Assembly (NCBI GenBank): GCA_001179505.1
Contig: CDMY01000422.1
Span: 16,075-80,074, forward strand
Direction of reading: 5' to 3'
Source: Vitrella brassicaformis
Lineage: Eukaryota; Sar; Vitrellaceae
DNA: 64,000 nucleotides
The notes beneath the pieces are model-generated. The model was given only the letters and a program-made list of their open reading frames with translations, searched no databases and was not told where the DNA came from. Shown here piece by piece: positions 10,698 through 23,404 of this stretch. The position numbers were made by a program, and so were the translations under genes. Numbering within the stretch: position 1 is the first letter of the stretch; every line of letters starts with the position of its first letter.

Positions 10698-13600
10698 ATG
10701 ATTCAAATCACGGATTCGTGCGGCAACCTGCTCTTTTCTCTCCCGCTCAGAAATTTTGCCACGTCGGGCATTGTTCATGCCCTCCACCAAGCGAGCCAGT
10801 ACCATAGCTGTTCTCCGGCATTATTCGTCACGGACAACAGCAGTGTCGTGGCATACAAAAGATTCGGTACAATTGTATGCCGTGGCCGTCTCAATGTTGA
10901 ACCGGTCTTCACACGTGTGGCCTCCCTCAGATCTTGACCGACGCGACGACGCGTTCCTCGTCCTGGCAGTCGTCCACAGTGGCGGCCTTGTTTCTGAGAG
11001 CATTCCCTCACTGGTGATGGAGCGGCTCAGGGGGTGGCTCTCGTGTCTCCACCGGGCCGTTGTCTTGCTTCTAGGAGCGTGTCCACCCACACCGATGGCT
11101 GGGGCTAAAAAGGCGCTGCAGGTCAGCCCGGCAATCGTACGCAACTGAATGGAGTTTTCACCCCCGACATCTATCAGACGTTGGGACCTTTGTTGCGCTG
11201 CCTACTTTCTGAGGGTGTAGACCCAGGTCTGTCACCTGCTCCCATACACGTCGGGCCTTCGCTTCAGTGCGCCGAATACGTCGGTACGTCCGCCCGGAGA
11301 ATGTCCGTCACCCACAGAGTTAGGCATTTTGTCAGGCTTCTCTGCATCAGCCTGGGAGCTGCTGCAGGAGGTCCAGAAGGGGCTGCACGAGCTCGATGGC
11401 GGTGCAGATAAACGGGTATGTAGGCAATCAAACTGCCGCCATGGTACGGCATTCTGTATATCCCTTCACTCCTGGGCCAGGAGCCGCAACTCTGTGCGGC
11501 GTTATCGTGGAAAGGAAGAACGCTCGCAGCCACACCCAAGTGGTTCGCAATGGTTGCCCGGCCAGATCCATCTGCGGACATATCTGACTGCAGCACATTG
11601 CGTGTCCTTTGCAGGAAATCCCAGGACACCATCGACCAGTTACTGCTTCTCGCTCACGCAGACACCGTTGGCGTGCCCCGTAAGGGTCATGGTGGATTCC
11701 CTCTTTGACATTCATGTACCGGTGCGGGCTCCTCTGCCTTTAGGATTCGGTTCAGCCCTTGAGCGCAAGGACGCTTCTCAATCGAGCCAATGCCCCGTCC
11801 GTGTCCCTACAGCGCACGGAGGCTACGATCAGGAGCCAGACGATGCATCGTGTCCGAAAGTGAGGGCGTAGTGGATGAGCCACGTCGGTGCGTGTCCGTG
11901 ATTGCTGTCTTCCTCACCGTAGAGCCTCACGTCGTTGACATGTCTTCGTCTCTATGGACCTTCAACTCGGTGCCCAAAAAGGACAAAAGATGCATCATTA
12001 GGAGCCCAAGGTCAGGATAGAGATCGTATCACGTGGGCTTCACCATTTCACATCGCTGAGTGTGTGCAGACGATGGTGCAGCCTGCCAAGAGGAATGTGG
12101 CAAGACTCGTATGATCCCTGAATCGTTCGCATCCGTGCCTCTGCCATCCGGGGCTCCCAGTCGGGTGTATCATCGCGGCATGCCATCGTTGACCAGCAGC
12201 ATCCCTGTGCCTACCCGTGAGCCGGTGCCAGAGGATGACAGCAGCATCCCATCGTATCCGACTACACCGAGAAGCTGGCGAGGGGAAGCAGGGCACAACT
12301 TGGTGTTGTTCCAGATGCCCTCCAGGCCTGGACAGGAGGAGGGTGACGAGGGGGACGGCGAGGCAAGTGAGCTCATGTCGTTGAGAGACGGGGAGGCCAA
12401 CCCAGCGCCAGCGGGCGGGACGGCGCAATCCAAGGACAGGCCGCACTCCATCGAGGGAGACAGCGACTCCTCGTCATCGCACGGCGGAACGGACAGGTCC
12501 GTGCAGAGCGCTGTGCACACGCCGCCAGACACACAATGCGCTCTAGACTGCTTTGCGACCGGTGCGGACTGCGTTATGTGCAGTCCCATCCCGATGCCCT
12601 CACAGCCCGGCCAGGGCCCGCCCTACGGGTTTGCGCACCTGAGACAACTCTCAACGGGCCCAGCAGCAGTTCAAACATCTGACGGCTATCCCTCCTGCAT
12701 CGACACGTCTGCCATCCGCTGTTGCCGCCTACCGAGAGGCATTAGCCCCGTCTTCGTCGCTGATGCAGGGCAAGTAGATGCGCCGCCGGGGGACAAGGCA
12801 GGCCAGTCCGAAGCGCCTAGCAGTGCCGAGCCTTTGCCTGCTGATGGTGAGTGCGAGCGCTCACTGGTCCTGAGCGTACTGGAAGATAGACAGGAGCGCA
12901 GTTCCAATATCAGTCCCAAGATGCTCCATCAGGTGAGCGCAAGGGAAAGGAGACATGCCGTCCTGCCGTGCATCTCTGCGTTGTCCATGCAGGTGTTGTC
13001 TAGTGACCCGTGTCGTCGTCGCCTACGTAGCTGCCTCGGGGACTTGTGCACGACCTGCATTCCAATGCCTCAACACGTGGACTGGTAAGGCCGCGCGCAA
13101 ACGAGGGTGTGTGGTGGGATTCGCAGGTGGACCACCCTTCTTGTTGGCAGCGCTTTGCTGATCGATACAGCCAGTCACGAATCCCTTGTACAGGTCGGCA
13201 TTTTCATATGAATCCCTGCCTGATCTCCTCGTTCCGTCTACTATCCTTCCCGTCTTTTTCTGCCCTAGCCCTCCGTGGCCGGGTGCATTCCACAGCAGTC
13301 TTCCAGGCAACGGAAGCTCATTTGCGGCATAAGGTGCGCAGTAGGGGATGCATCAGGGGAGTGAATACGGACGACAGGCCAGGCCGGGTCACTGATTTAC
13401 AATACATCACCTGTTTTTATTGCATGAAGGCGCATAGCCCTATGGCGTTCTTCTCTGCCTCCCCTGAGCGCCTGCCGGCCATTCCATGTGGTGGGGCTCT
13501 CCAGCTATACTGTCGTCGGGGGCCGCAGAGATGACGATGGGCTCGAAGTATGGATAGCGAGCACCAGAGGGGCGCGACTGGATGGCCCGGCGCATCTGTT

Positions 13601-13900
13601 GGAGAGGCCGACTTACGGCACTCGCGTGGCGCTGTCGACAGTGAAGAACATGCTCCAGACGGCGCCGTCCTTGTTGCAAGTGCGGGAAGTGCATGGAGAA
13701 GAACCCGATGCGGCTGCGAGCAGTGTCCCGCACGAGACCTCCGCTCTTTTGTGGCTGGTGGAGACGATGAGCAGAGGATGCACGTTGCCTGTCACGAAAT
13801 AGATGGAGACACTAGTTCATGGATGGGGACTACTCCAAACGGAATGACGACATTGAAAGAACCCGGGCTGGACGGGGAGTCATGCCGTCCAATTTGATGC
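10698..13900 (+). CDS. Unresolved plus-strand gene, partly low complexity
   Basis: Several coding-like plus-strand stretches occur in order. Examples are MERLRGWLSCLHRAVVLLLG (about 11.02 kb, hydrophobic), FTPDIYQTLGPLLRCLLSEG (about 11.16 kb), SAWELLQEVQKGLHELDGG (about 11.35 kb) and SQDTIDQLLLLAHADTVGV (about 11.62 kb). The longest single open frame is 12060-13088 (342 codons), rich in Ser, Pro, Gly and acidic residues, so probably disordered. I could not link the exons confidently, fix a start or stop, or recognise a domain. Whether this is one gene or two is open. It starts close to the MITE at 10.5 kb. Confidence 0.35.
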
Positions 13901-14554
13901 CGTCTCGCAGGACACCTGGCATCTGTGAGTACCAGGGTACATTACTGGTGGCGGATACGGACTCGGACAGTGCCGGTGGTTGCTTTTCTTAGCTAGGCGG
14001 TGGTGTGGGTGGCCCGCTTTGTCCAGTGTGTGTGTGGAAAAATACTGTTGAATGAAAAATGGATTGGAATAGTTTGACGCAAGATGAAGTTTGGGAGAGC
14101 TATATAATGCGAAGGGCAGCGAAGGAGCGCCGACGACAGGTCAGTTCATCTGAGTGATGCATGTGTCTCCGCGCCGGTCTGCGCTTCGTGCATCCCTCAC
14201 TCCAGCAAAGGGGCCGAGAGTAAACAACCTTCACTGTCTGCAGATACGTATCGTGACAGGGGCTGGATATTCGTGAGGCACCACACAAAAAAGCACGTGC
14301 CGTAGGGTATGCACGGACCTAAGACACTGATGGCAGGCTCCTCTAGTACATATATATCTCAGCTTGAAAAGCCAGACAGAATAAAGGCCTACACCCACCC
14401 GTCCACCCCATCTCGGTCATCCATCAGTCAACAAGACCTACATATGTCGATCTACATATTGGTCTACGTAGAGAATCGAAAAAGGTATCAACGGGGAAAA
14501 TTTCCCTCACCATATGAAATACACCATACACAGATAGGGAGTGGGCAACTAATC

Positions 14555-16983
14555 TCATTGACAACACTTCGTGCCCAACAGATGCTCGTACTTGAGCAGA
14601 AGAGCTTCCTTAATTGCTTCCAGCTTCCCATGGGTGCTCCATGGAAAGATCGCTCTGCACTCTTTCTTGTTGCGCTGGTGCTTCATCACACAGCGCTTGT
14701 TGGCCGAATCGAGCGTGCACCCTGTCTTCTTGAGAGGTGGCAGTTCGTGTTTGGCGATCACATCGAGTGCAGCTTCGACGGCCGTCAGCTGCCGCCCATC
14801 CAGGCCCGTGAGCTGGGGCCCTGCCTCCTCGGTGTCATGCATGTCAACCGATGGCGCACACTCGCCGCACTCACCATCCTCCAGGTGCTGCCGTTTGCGC
14901 AGGAGAGCAGCAAGCAGCGCTTCCATGCTGGTGGGGTAGTCGACCGTGCCTGAAGTGAACGGACTCCGTGTGGCTCATCAACTGCACGCACGCATAGAAC
15001 AATACTGCTGATGGGTCAGATCTCAACGAATCTACGTGATATGTTTCTATTCGTACCCATGCCGACGGAGGCCTGTGGGAAACTCCAATCCGAAAGTGAG
15101 GAGACACCTCACGTCGCTCTCGTATGGCGGCCTCGACCTCCTCGATGACACTGTTGATGCACTTGACTTTCAGACTCTGAGTCTCCTGTTTCTTGAATTC
15201 CTCCCACCCTGGCCCCCGTCAATGCATTTGGGACAGCCATGGCCCTGCAGGTGCTGCTTCCTGCACTCCAGGGCGGCCAGCAGTGCCCCCCTCTCTCCGT
15301 CGTACAGTTGATGTTTGCGGAAATAACGCTGACACGTCGAATGCCATGCAAGCCATCCTCCCGTCCGACCGTGGGTAGGGCGATGCTGCCGACGTCGACC
15401 GACTTGTTGTTGGTCTCCTCGATGGCCCTCTCGACGTCCTTGATCTCTCGCTGCTGGTACTCCTCGTACCGTTGTTGCGCTGTCTGCGCTGCCTGGCGGA
15501 GGGCTGCTGCCACCTGGCCACGACGTGTGTGAGTGGCGGGGAGAGGGGCGGGGGAAGGATCCTGGGGAGGGGGGAGGGGGTATACTTGCCGCGGGGAGGG
15601 ATCTTACGCAGGTCGGGCTGGGGGTGGCCATCAGGGACAGGGGAGAGAGGAACAGTGCGGGAAGTGTCTGACTTGACCTAAAACAGCACAAGACACTCGC
15701 GGCGATTCGTATGTGCGGGCTGATTCGTACCTCGCCATCGATGCCTATGTAGACTGGGTACACGGGCTTGTGTCGGTTGTAGTACCTCAGATCCTCGAAC
15801 TCCTCGGGCAACTCCGTCTTGTCAAATGCATCACGGCCAGCGCCATCGCGAGGGACAATGCACCAGCTCATCACCTGCCACAACACAGACACGACAGTGG
15901 ATAGATCCCTCAGACATATCAGGTTGTGCCACAGCTTCGTACCTGCGCGATCGATGGCGGTTCGCCCCCATTGTACTTGCTGTACTGGTTGTCGACCATC
16001 GTGAGGAAGCAGTGGGCGGTCATCCTCATCCCAGGAAGACGATAGCGGTTCGAACAGGAGCAGAAGACGTCGTACAGCTGGAGGGCCTCTGCAGGAACAA
16101 AGAACATCAGCCCATGAGTGGATGCAAGTGCGTGTGTTGCATTGTGCATTGATAGATTGCCAACCTTTCGGACTCTTGAAGCTCCACCTTTTCTTGACGA
16201 CATCGAAGAACTTCTTCCAGTTGTTGCGCTCGTGGTTCCTGGCCCTTCCGTCCGTCCACACTGAGTCCACTGCTGCAAAGGGAACAGAAACAGACAAGAT
16301 GATGAGGGCCGATGTGTCCTTCTGCCTTGTTAAGACTTACCTGCAGCGGTGTGATGCTGTCGTCTCCCTGCAATCCAGCAGCCTGGTCGCACTCGGCTGC
16401 CTCTGCAGTATAGCCTTGCTGCCTGAGGTAGTCGCACACCGCCATGACGCCCCCTGTGTTGGTAGTCTGCCGTAGCACGGACACGTCCTCGCGGAAAGCG
16501 AGGGTCTGCATACAACACATGCCAAGCAGCCACGTCCAAGCCGCCTGTTTCGTTTGTGAGGGGGTTTGCAGTTCACCTGCTTGAGCGTTTCGTAGAGTTT
16601 GTCGAACTCCTTCTTGATGCAGGTGGGGTCGATAGAGTGGAAATCGTGCACCTTCTCAGAAACAACGACTACCTGAATCGACACGCGGACAAGGAAGAGA
16701 TTGTCTGATTAGTGCGGTATCGCCAGGTGTTTCCTTTGTTTACGTGGCGCTTGTGAGCTGCTTTGTGTGGCTTCAAGAGCTCTTCAAAGAAGGAGGGAAA
16801 GTCCATCGGTACCATCTCTCGCAGCTCCGAGTCGCCCTTGAAGAGGCCGTATTTCCATGCCGCAGGATCAGACTTGCCCTTGATAGGACGGCTCTTCCAC
16901 CAATATGGGTAGACCTGCGATGGTGTAGAGCCCGGCTCCCCCTGTGGACTACAGATGTTGCTCACGTCCCATACGACGATCAT
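14555..16983 (-). CDS. Unrecognised multi-exon protein ending in cysteine/helix modules
   Basis: A likely start at 16983 (MIVVWDVSNICSPQGEP) opens an exon that includes FPSFFEELLKPHKAAHK. Later exons read KKEFDKLYETLKQ, GGVMAVCDYLRQQGYTAEA, NNWKKFFDVVKKRWSFKSP, EALQLYDVFCSC and PEEFEDLRYYNRHKPVYPV. A helical, charged exon (QQRYEEYQQREIKDVERAI, about 15.44 kb) precedes a first module with ALLAALECRKQHLQGHGC and PKC (about 15.25 kb), then CINSVIEEVEAAIRERR. The last exon (14555-14930) holds a second module: MEALLAALLRKRQHLEDG, CGEC, AVEAALDVIAKHELPP, FPWSTHGKLEAIKEALLLK and a terminal CCQ. Exon joins near 15.06-14.93 kb are inferred, so one gene or two adjacent ones is possible. The family is not recognised. 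Confidence 0.5.
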
Positions 16984-16999
16984 GAGCTGTCCAGGTGGA

Positions 17000-17641
17000 A
17001 AACCCAGCGGCCTGGAGGGTGGGTAATGTGTTTGTGCAATGGTTTGACCTGAAAAACCAAAACGGTCAGCACAATACCATACCGAGACACGGGATTGAAG
17101 AAAATCTATGGGGATGAAGGAAAGGCTTGCTGGGTTCCTTCCTCATGGCAGTTCATGTCCATATGTCGGTTGCGCCTCCTCTGTCGACCTCCGCAGGCGG
17201 CCGCGGCCCTTCTTTTTCCTCCTCTTCATCGCCGTGCAGACCTCTCAGTCGGTGCAGACCCTCTGAAGGAAGGAAAGAGAGGGAAAGGCCGAAATCGCAC
17301 TGACGCAGTGGATGCACAGAATGAACGGGAGGATGGCTGGGCTAGAAGTGCTCGATCAGCTCTGTCTCCAGAATTTCGTGGACGGCAGAATCCCCTCTCC
17401 TCCACGCATTTGCGTCGGAGAATGCATGGGAGAATGTGATGAGAATGCTCTGACGGCGAGAAGGGAGTGGGCCCAGCCATAGGCAGACGACATAGGAGAC
17501 GGCCCCATCGAGAGGCTAAACTACATCCCAGGTTGGCAACGGGTGTATTCCGAGTCGTGAGGCGTAAATTCAAGGAGTCCAGGGAGAATTAGACCCACGA
17601 TCAACAAACCCGGTCAAAACGGATCTCTATTTTGTGGTCGG
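17000..17641. other. Intergenic, nothing supported
   Basis: Between the unrecognised module gene and the SEC14 stop codon no convincing exon was seen on either strand. The minus-strand frame at 17226-17573 has no family resemblance or splice support. Confidence 0.4.
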
Positions 17642-19380
17642 TCACCCCCCGATGGGTGTAGCTGCTGTGGCCAGCACTGGTGACGGCTTGGGCAGGCAGG
17701 CACTCACCAGTGTGGGATTGACATACGGACGAAGCCGACGAAGGTCCTCCAGAATCTTGGGGTCATTCCACGGACCTGAACACACACACACAACACCGTC
17801 ACGTCACCACACACTAATCCCCGCCTCAAACGCATTCGTGTGCGTGTGCGTGTGCGTGTCGTCTGTCATTTGTCCTCTGTCTCGTGTCGGCAGAAAGTGC
17901 CTGACTGGCTGGCTAGCTGGCTGCGCACCTCTGTTCCAGCTCATCCATTCTTCAGGATTTGAGTACTTGTTTGTCCCACCTGACGGAGAGACCGACGCAC
18001 AAGCATCACATAACAATTGCCTCGTCTCACACAAGCCTGTCCGACCAAGGAAGTCCGGGAGCTGGTCGTCATCGGCAAACTGAGATAGAATGGGCCTGAG
18101 ATGGACATATCACAGACACCCGCCCGCGCACACCGCACAAGCACACCAGTGAATATCTTCTCCAGCCATCCTTTCATGTGGATTGTCACTTGAAGCTCTT
18201 GATGTCACCGCATAGCTGAATCTTCTTGACCGTCTTCTGAGATGCCAGGGCACGCGGGCACTTGTGTGAAGGAACAGAGGGGTATGATCCGTGTGAGTAT
18301 GTGCTAGCTCACTTCATCGAGGAGTGGTTTGACGAACTGCCATATGACGTTGAACACGGTTGGAGTGTTGACGATGATCATATTACCTGCGGCCATCCAT
18401 TCCATCGACAGCTCCTTATCAAGCTCTTTCGTTTCGCTGGCGTGGCTGTCGCCCCCCTCCCCCTCTCACCCAGTGATTCTGGGTAGTAGTCTTGACAGAC
18501 ACCCGTGAGCTTCTTGACGATGGTGCGAGTCTGCGTCCCAAAGTGGCGAAGACCTGCACAAGACATGTATGCACACATGCGGACAGGCCAGAGAGAACAG
18601 ACATGGAATAGTTCGTCGTCCGTAAAGGAGGATGGACGTACGTACCCAGCCCCGAGAGGTCGAGGACGGTGAGTGACTGTGAGATTCTCTTGCCCGACTT
18701 GACACTGCAGGCGGGGAAACGGACCTCCAACACTGAATTCACATTAAGTAGAGGGGTGCTTCACACCCTGTGCAGACTCCTTGTGATCCCGGCTGCTTTC
18801 GCGCGCGCCCTCCTTGTCTCCCGCCCACCCTTGTTGTACATTTTTCGTAGTCTTGCACCCAGTATTCCAGCAGGCGCTCGAAGTTGCAGTTCTCGAGCAG
18901 AGATGCGACATCGATGGAGCCTATCCGTTCGACGTAGATGGGGCGGCCTGAGCACGCAGACGAGAAAACGCAGTCAGCCACCCAGCCAGATGCACGGCTG
19001 GACCCGTCTGCACGTGACAATTGGTGGGTGAGAGGCTGACCGTCTTTTGCCACTCCGTGATAGCCGTGGGGGTAGAACTTCCTTATGACCCTGGTCTCGG
19101 GGAACTCGCCCTCCTGACCACACAACACAGATGACATCCATCCATCATCAGGTTGGTTGGTTACGTTGACGATTCTGTCGACTCCGAATTCCTCCCTCCA
19201 CTTGATGTAGTTTTTGATCATGATGAGTGATTTGTCGAGGTCGAACTTCCTCGCGCGCAGGAAGCGAAGCAGGAATTGGTCGTCGTACCTGGGGTGGGAT
19301 AGGAGCTCTCCGAGAGAACTCTTAAAGGCCATCAGCGTTCTCTCCTGCTCCTCACTCAAATCACCCACGAAACCTGACAT
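17642..19380 (-). CDS. SEC14: SEC14-like CRAL-TRIO phosphatidylinositol/lipid transfer protein
   Basis: Start at 19380 ([19 protein letters not shown]). The CRAL-TRIO N-terminal helices read [20 protein letters not shown] and KWREEFGVD (about 19.17-19.29 kb). The lipid-binding domain follows in successive exons: [63 protein letters not shown] (about 18.31-18.37 kb), [21 protein letters not shown] and [15 protein letters not shown]. The stop is at 17642-17644. The order matches yeast Sec14 and plant/alveolate homologues throughout (dimeric-lipid exchange at the cytosolic face of Golgi/plasma membranes). At least seven exons; introns are short, with GT-AG ends. The ligand (PI/PC or other) cannot be told from sequence. 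Confidence 0.88.
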
Positions 19381-19927
19381 CTTGACTCGGTACACAAGAT
19401 GCTCCGTAGGATCTAAAGAAAGGAAGGCGGGAGGACCGGGCGGGAAGCAGATACACGCTGCAATGGCTGACGGAAGTCTTTCTCCACGCTGTTCAGCTGC
19501 GGATCTCCACCCATGAGGTACATCCAAGAAGATCGCATGCGAGCCTAAAGCCAAGCTCGCGGGAAATTTGTTCTTTCTCCGGTTCGTGATGAGTTTCCGC
19601 ATACAACACGCAATACGTCTGTGGCTTCAACAATTGAGCCCTTCTCACGCGCGAGCTAAAAAAGCAGATCTGCAACAAAAGAACGGGTGCACAGCCAGAA
19701 TTTGATGAGACTGGAGACTGGTGAGAATTTGATGAACAAACCAAGACAGATCTACGAGACATGATGTGATGTATTGATGGGTATTAGTTCGTTAGCATAA
19801 CGCGGAGAATGGCTTTCGCATCGACCTCTCACACGAAGGTTGACGCCAACAGTGTACAACGTGCGGTAGGAACGTGCTGCCACAGCTGCCCACATGAGGG
19901 TGTCCATGTGTTCTGTGTGTACGGCAG

Positions 19928-20092
19928 CTGTCCGAGTGTCACCCTGAGGGTGCGCGTGAACTTGGTGAGCTGTTGGCGATGGCCCGGCAGGCCGAGGAGG
20001 CCACTGTGCGCCGAATCGCGGTCTTGGAGGAAGCGCTGGCACCCACCTGGGATCCAAGAAAAGACGTATGGGCCCACGATACGCCATTGTGA
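19928..20092 (+). CDS. Possible terminal exon with a coiled-coil segment
   Basis: After an AG acceptor at 19927 a plus-strand frame reads QLSECHPEGARELGELLAM, then ARQAEEATVRRIAVLEEAL and a tail WDPRKDVWAHDTPL before a TGA at 20090-20092. The heptad-like Leu/Ala spacing suggests a short coiled coil. Upstream exons were not identified. The longer minus-strand frame across 19829-20521 looks like a shadow. Confidence 0.35.
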   Translation: MSECHPEGARELGELLAMARQAEEATVRRIAVLEEALAPTWDPRKDVWAHDTPL

Positions 20093-20610
20093 AACGTATG
20101 ACTGCACCACGACCTGACTGACTGTATTTGGGTGGTTCAGTTCGATATGACGGCCGACCGCCCAAAGCAGGACGTGAGCACTCGAGCACAGATGTATGTA
20201 TGAATTCACTGCCGCACGTACGTCCTTTTGTTTGTGTGGTGATGCTGTCAGCCTGGGGTGTGCCGGCTCCGTGTGTTCATCTACAACAGCGCTACTAATC
20301 AGCCACGGGACCCTGATGGGGGACTTGCCAGCTTCACCCACGAGGCACGGAGGGCAGGGAGGAGGCTGTCCGTATGTTGGATGGATGCATGAATGGAGGA
20401 CAGGGGAACGTAAATATCTGTGTGTGCGGGTTGCTGGGGCATTCACCCCCCTGGTGCAGGATTGGAGTCGCAAGGACCCTCCTTCCTGGACACTTCGCAT
20501 ACAGGGGACCGTTGACGACACGCAGGTACGTCAAGGCGTAGTACACGGAGCCCGTCGCAGCGGCAGCGCAGTAGCTTGACAACAGCCAACGTCCAGAGCA
20601 CCTTTGTTGT

Positions 20611-22700
20611 TTGATTTACTGTCAGAGAGCCCTCGGCGCGAAGCTGACGTCCTTCGTCAGCAAGATAGTGATCATTACGAAAGATGAAACCATCATAGTA
20701 AGTTGCTCACGGGGTGGTTTAGGACAGAGGCAAAGAAGGTGTGTCCCTCTCATGGGTTTGTTGTGCGTACAGTGGGACAGGAGGTCTTACGAGGGCCCTG
20801 ACGTCGATGGCATCGAACTCAAACGTACAGGAAATCAGGTACGAGGCACAAAGGAGGAGAAAGGGAGAGAGGAAGAAAGGACACGGACAGAGAAGGAGGC
20901 ACAGGTGGTGGAAAACAAAGAGCTCCCTCGGCCGCTGTCTCCGCGTATGGTCGCCTCCACAGGAGATGGCGGTGCGCGTCCTGCTGTTCCTCGATTACAA
21001 GACACCGCAATACACCGTAGGCAGCTATCCACATGCAGCCGGGCACCGACGCCTCCATCCAGTGACACGAGCCAGCCATTCACTTCCCCTCCCATCCTCC
21101 CTCCCCCGTTCCCTCCTCGTGTTATCATCCAACACCTGCAGTTGAGTCAAGAGCTGACGCAGCTCACAGGGGGGACACAACAGGCTTCACTGGCTGGTAC
21201 GCAACTGTGCGCCACTTATATGGCCACGTACATTAATGCATACGAGGGGATTGTGTTTCATCCGTGCGGTGGTGTGCCAGGCGTAATCAAGAAGATATGC
21301 GAGTACGCCAGGACGAGGGGGGGGTTCCTGCCGGGCCCACATTTCGCCATCAAGGCAGACGCAGCCATCAAGAAGGTATGCATGGTGGTATAACACAAAC
21401 GGATATGAAGTTATGATTGAGTGAATGAATGGATTGCCCACGTGGTACAGCTGTTTCCGTCGGTAGGGGATTCAGTGTCCCTTTCGAGCCTGCCTGACCT
21501 GTGCCGGCCTCACCTGCGGCCGCCTAAGCCCATCGAAGTCACTCACCAACTCAAGTGAGTCAATCTGTCCTGATAACACAGTCAGGCTGGACTGACCGAC
21601 CAACTCACAGATCAAGGCAGTCAGGTGGCAGGCAGGCTTACCGGGAGTGTATGTGCAGACTGCATTGTGACTGGATCGACACGGAGACGTCATACGAAAT
21701 ATGCATAGAGGTAAACAAGCTACATCTGAGGTTGATACATATGTACTCTTTACGATGCACGAGGCGTCCACGCCGCTGCCCTCCCTCTCCCCCTCTCCCT
21801 ACCCCGCTCATTCCCTCGTTCTCCCTCTCTCCCTTGTCTGAATGGTGCTGTGCTGCATGTGTGAGCAGACCCCTCATTTGCTTCATACTGACCTCTCCAA
21901 GGCCCTGCATGGCCAGCCTAGTATAGCTGAAGCCAGGCGCCAGATCGAGGTAGCTGACGAACAGGTAGGGACGCCCCTTGTTGGCCGTGGAGGCGGGCAG
22001 GCAAGGTTGAACCTCTACCTGCACGGCTGTCCTGCCCTTGGCCCTTCAGGTATCCAAGATCCTGGAGCGGATTCAGCATCACATCAGGAGGCGAAACCAC
22101 ATGCTGGCCTTCGCAAACTCACCTGTGGAGGTAGGCACGGATGTAATTCCACTAAAATCCAAACCCATGTGTTCACATCAGTGCAGGCAGCTCCAGTAAG
22201 TAGACACATAGACAGCTCAGGGACACACACTAATGAACCATCTGCGTGCGTGGATCATTCTGTGGCTGCCTATAAGTCTAAATGTGTGTATCTGGGGCAG
22301 TTTCTGCACGCGGTCCTCAGCTCGGGCTCACAAGCAGTCCCCGCGGTCAGTTGACATACGTACTTACATGCTTGACATCACGCCGTACCTGTGATGTGGG
22401 ATCTTGTCGTTGTGCCATCCCCGCCTACGTTGGATGCAGTCCTGGCCTCTGTCCTCTGCCGACGATTGTTTCGAATCTCGACGCCCCGAGAGGGATGCAG
22501 TATTCTTCGCACAGGTACCTAGCCCAGCGACGAGTCAGTCGTCCATCGCCGAATCACTCATCCATCCACGGGTGTGGCTGGCTGTATCTGCGTGGGCTCG
22601 TATCGTGTCGCAGCCGTGGGTTCCCCCGGCGACTCAGCGATATTTGGAGCGTTCCCGTAGGTTGGGGAATCATGACTGACCATGACGGTTAGAAAAGGAA
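20611..22700 (+). CDS. Unresolved plus-strand multi-exon gene
   Basis: Plus-strand segments with good splice ends occur in order: KLTSFVSKIVIITKDETII (20.65 kb), YEGPDVDGIELKRTGNQ ending at a donor (20.84 kb), EMAVRVLLFLDYKTPQYTV (20.97 kb), MATYINAYEGIVFHPCGGV through FAIKADAAIKK (21.22-21.38 kb), HTDLSKALHGQPSIAEARR (21.89 kb), VSKILERIQHHIRRRNHML (22.05 kb) and FESRRPERDAVFFAQ (22.47 kb). They suggest one multi-exon gene with a helical C-terminal half. I do not recognise the family, and neither start nor stop could be fixed. Confidence 0.4.
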
Positions 22701-22949
22701 GGACAACTGATCTCGCCGACCAAAATCGACTACTCAGTAAGTACATTCTCATTGATGATGATGCGCGACTCTTTCCGGTGACACAGCAACACACATTAGC
22801 CTGCGCGTTCCTCTCCTGAGGCTGGTCTGCTTTGATGCCCGCCTGGCCCTTTCTCCCTTTCTCCCTATTGGTCGGCTGTTGCGAGTGGATGGTGGTGTGT
22901 GGGCTTGAGCTGGCCACTTTTGGTCCGCCACGGCCACGTTCAAGCATGA

Positions 22950-23230
22950 TTATCGTGAAGTGACACCTCTACCGCACCCCTCGGGGGCAAGGTCCCCCCG
23001 GGGTTACGAACGAACGACTTCTCAGAGTTGCCTTACCGAAGAAAATCCCGCCAAACGCCGAGAAAAGGGTTTTCACGCGACGTGAATGTTCCCCCTCCCC
23101 CGTCATAAACCAGGTAAGGCGCAACAGCGCAGGGAGAAGCTGTGAGAATATTCTTCTTCCTATGCGGGGTTTCTGCAAACGAGACCCGCCACTTGAGAGA
23201 TGCGCGCGACATCAAAAATAGAAAAGGGAG
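22950..23230 (-). repeat. Possible retroelement-tail sequence
   Basis: The stretch contains GGGGGCAAGGTCCCCCCGGG at 22983-23002 with TTCGTTCG beside it on the other strand. A comparable arrangement (TTCGTTCG, then GGGGACCTTGCCCCCCGG) flanks the LINE end at about 920-960. A minus-strand frame starting MSRASLKWRVSFAETPHRK can be read but has no support as a gene. Confidence 0.35.
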
Positions 23231-23404
23231 GATTGCAGGAGAAGGCGATAGGAAAGGACGTACAAAGAGAGCACGAATATGGAGAGGAAGGAGGGAGAGA
23301 GAGGTGAGGACCTGAGAGATCTCCGCCGTTGCGCTATGTCAATCTGTCCGAAACCTACTGATATTGTGTGGGTATTTCTATATATATATCGGTGTCTCCC
23401 TTGT

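Noticed and set aside
12170-12589. Minus-strand Ser/Pro-rich ORF inside the 342-codon plus ORF
   Set aside because: Shadow of the low-complexity plus-strand frame; no splice context.
19829-20521. 230-codon minus-strand ORF
   Set aside because: Composition is not coding-like and it overlaps a better plus-strand exon at 19928-20092.
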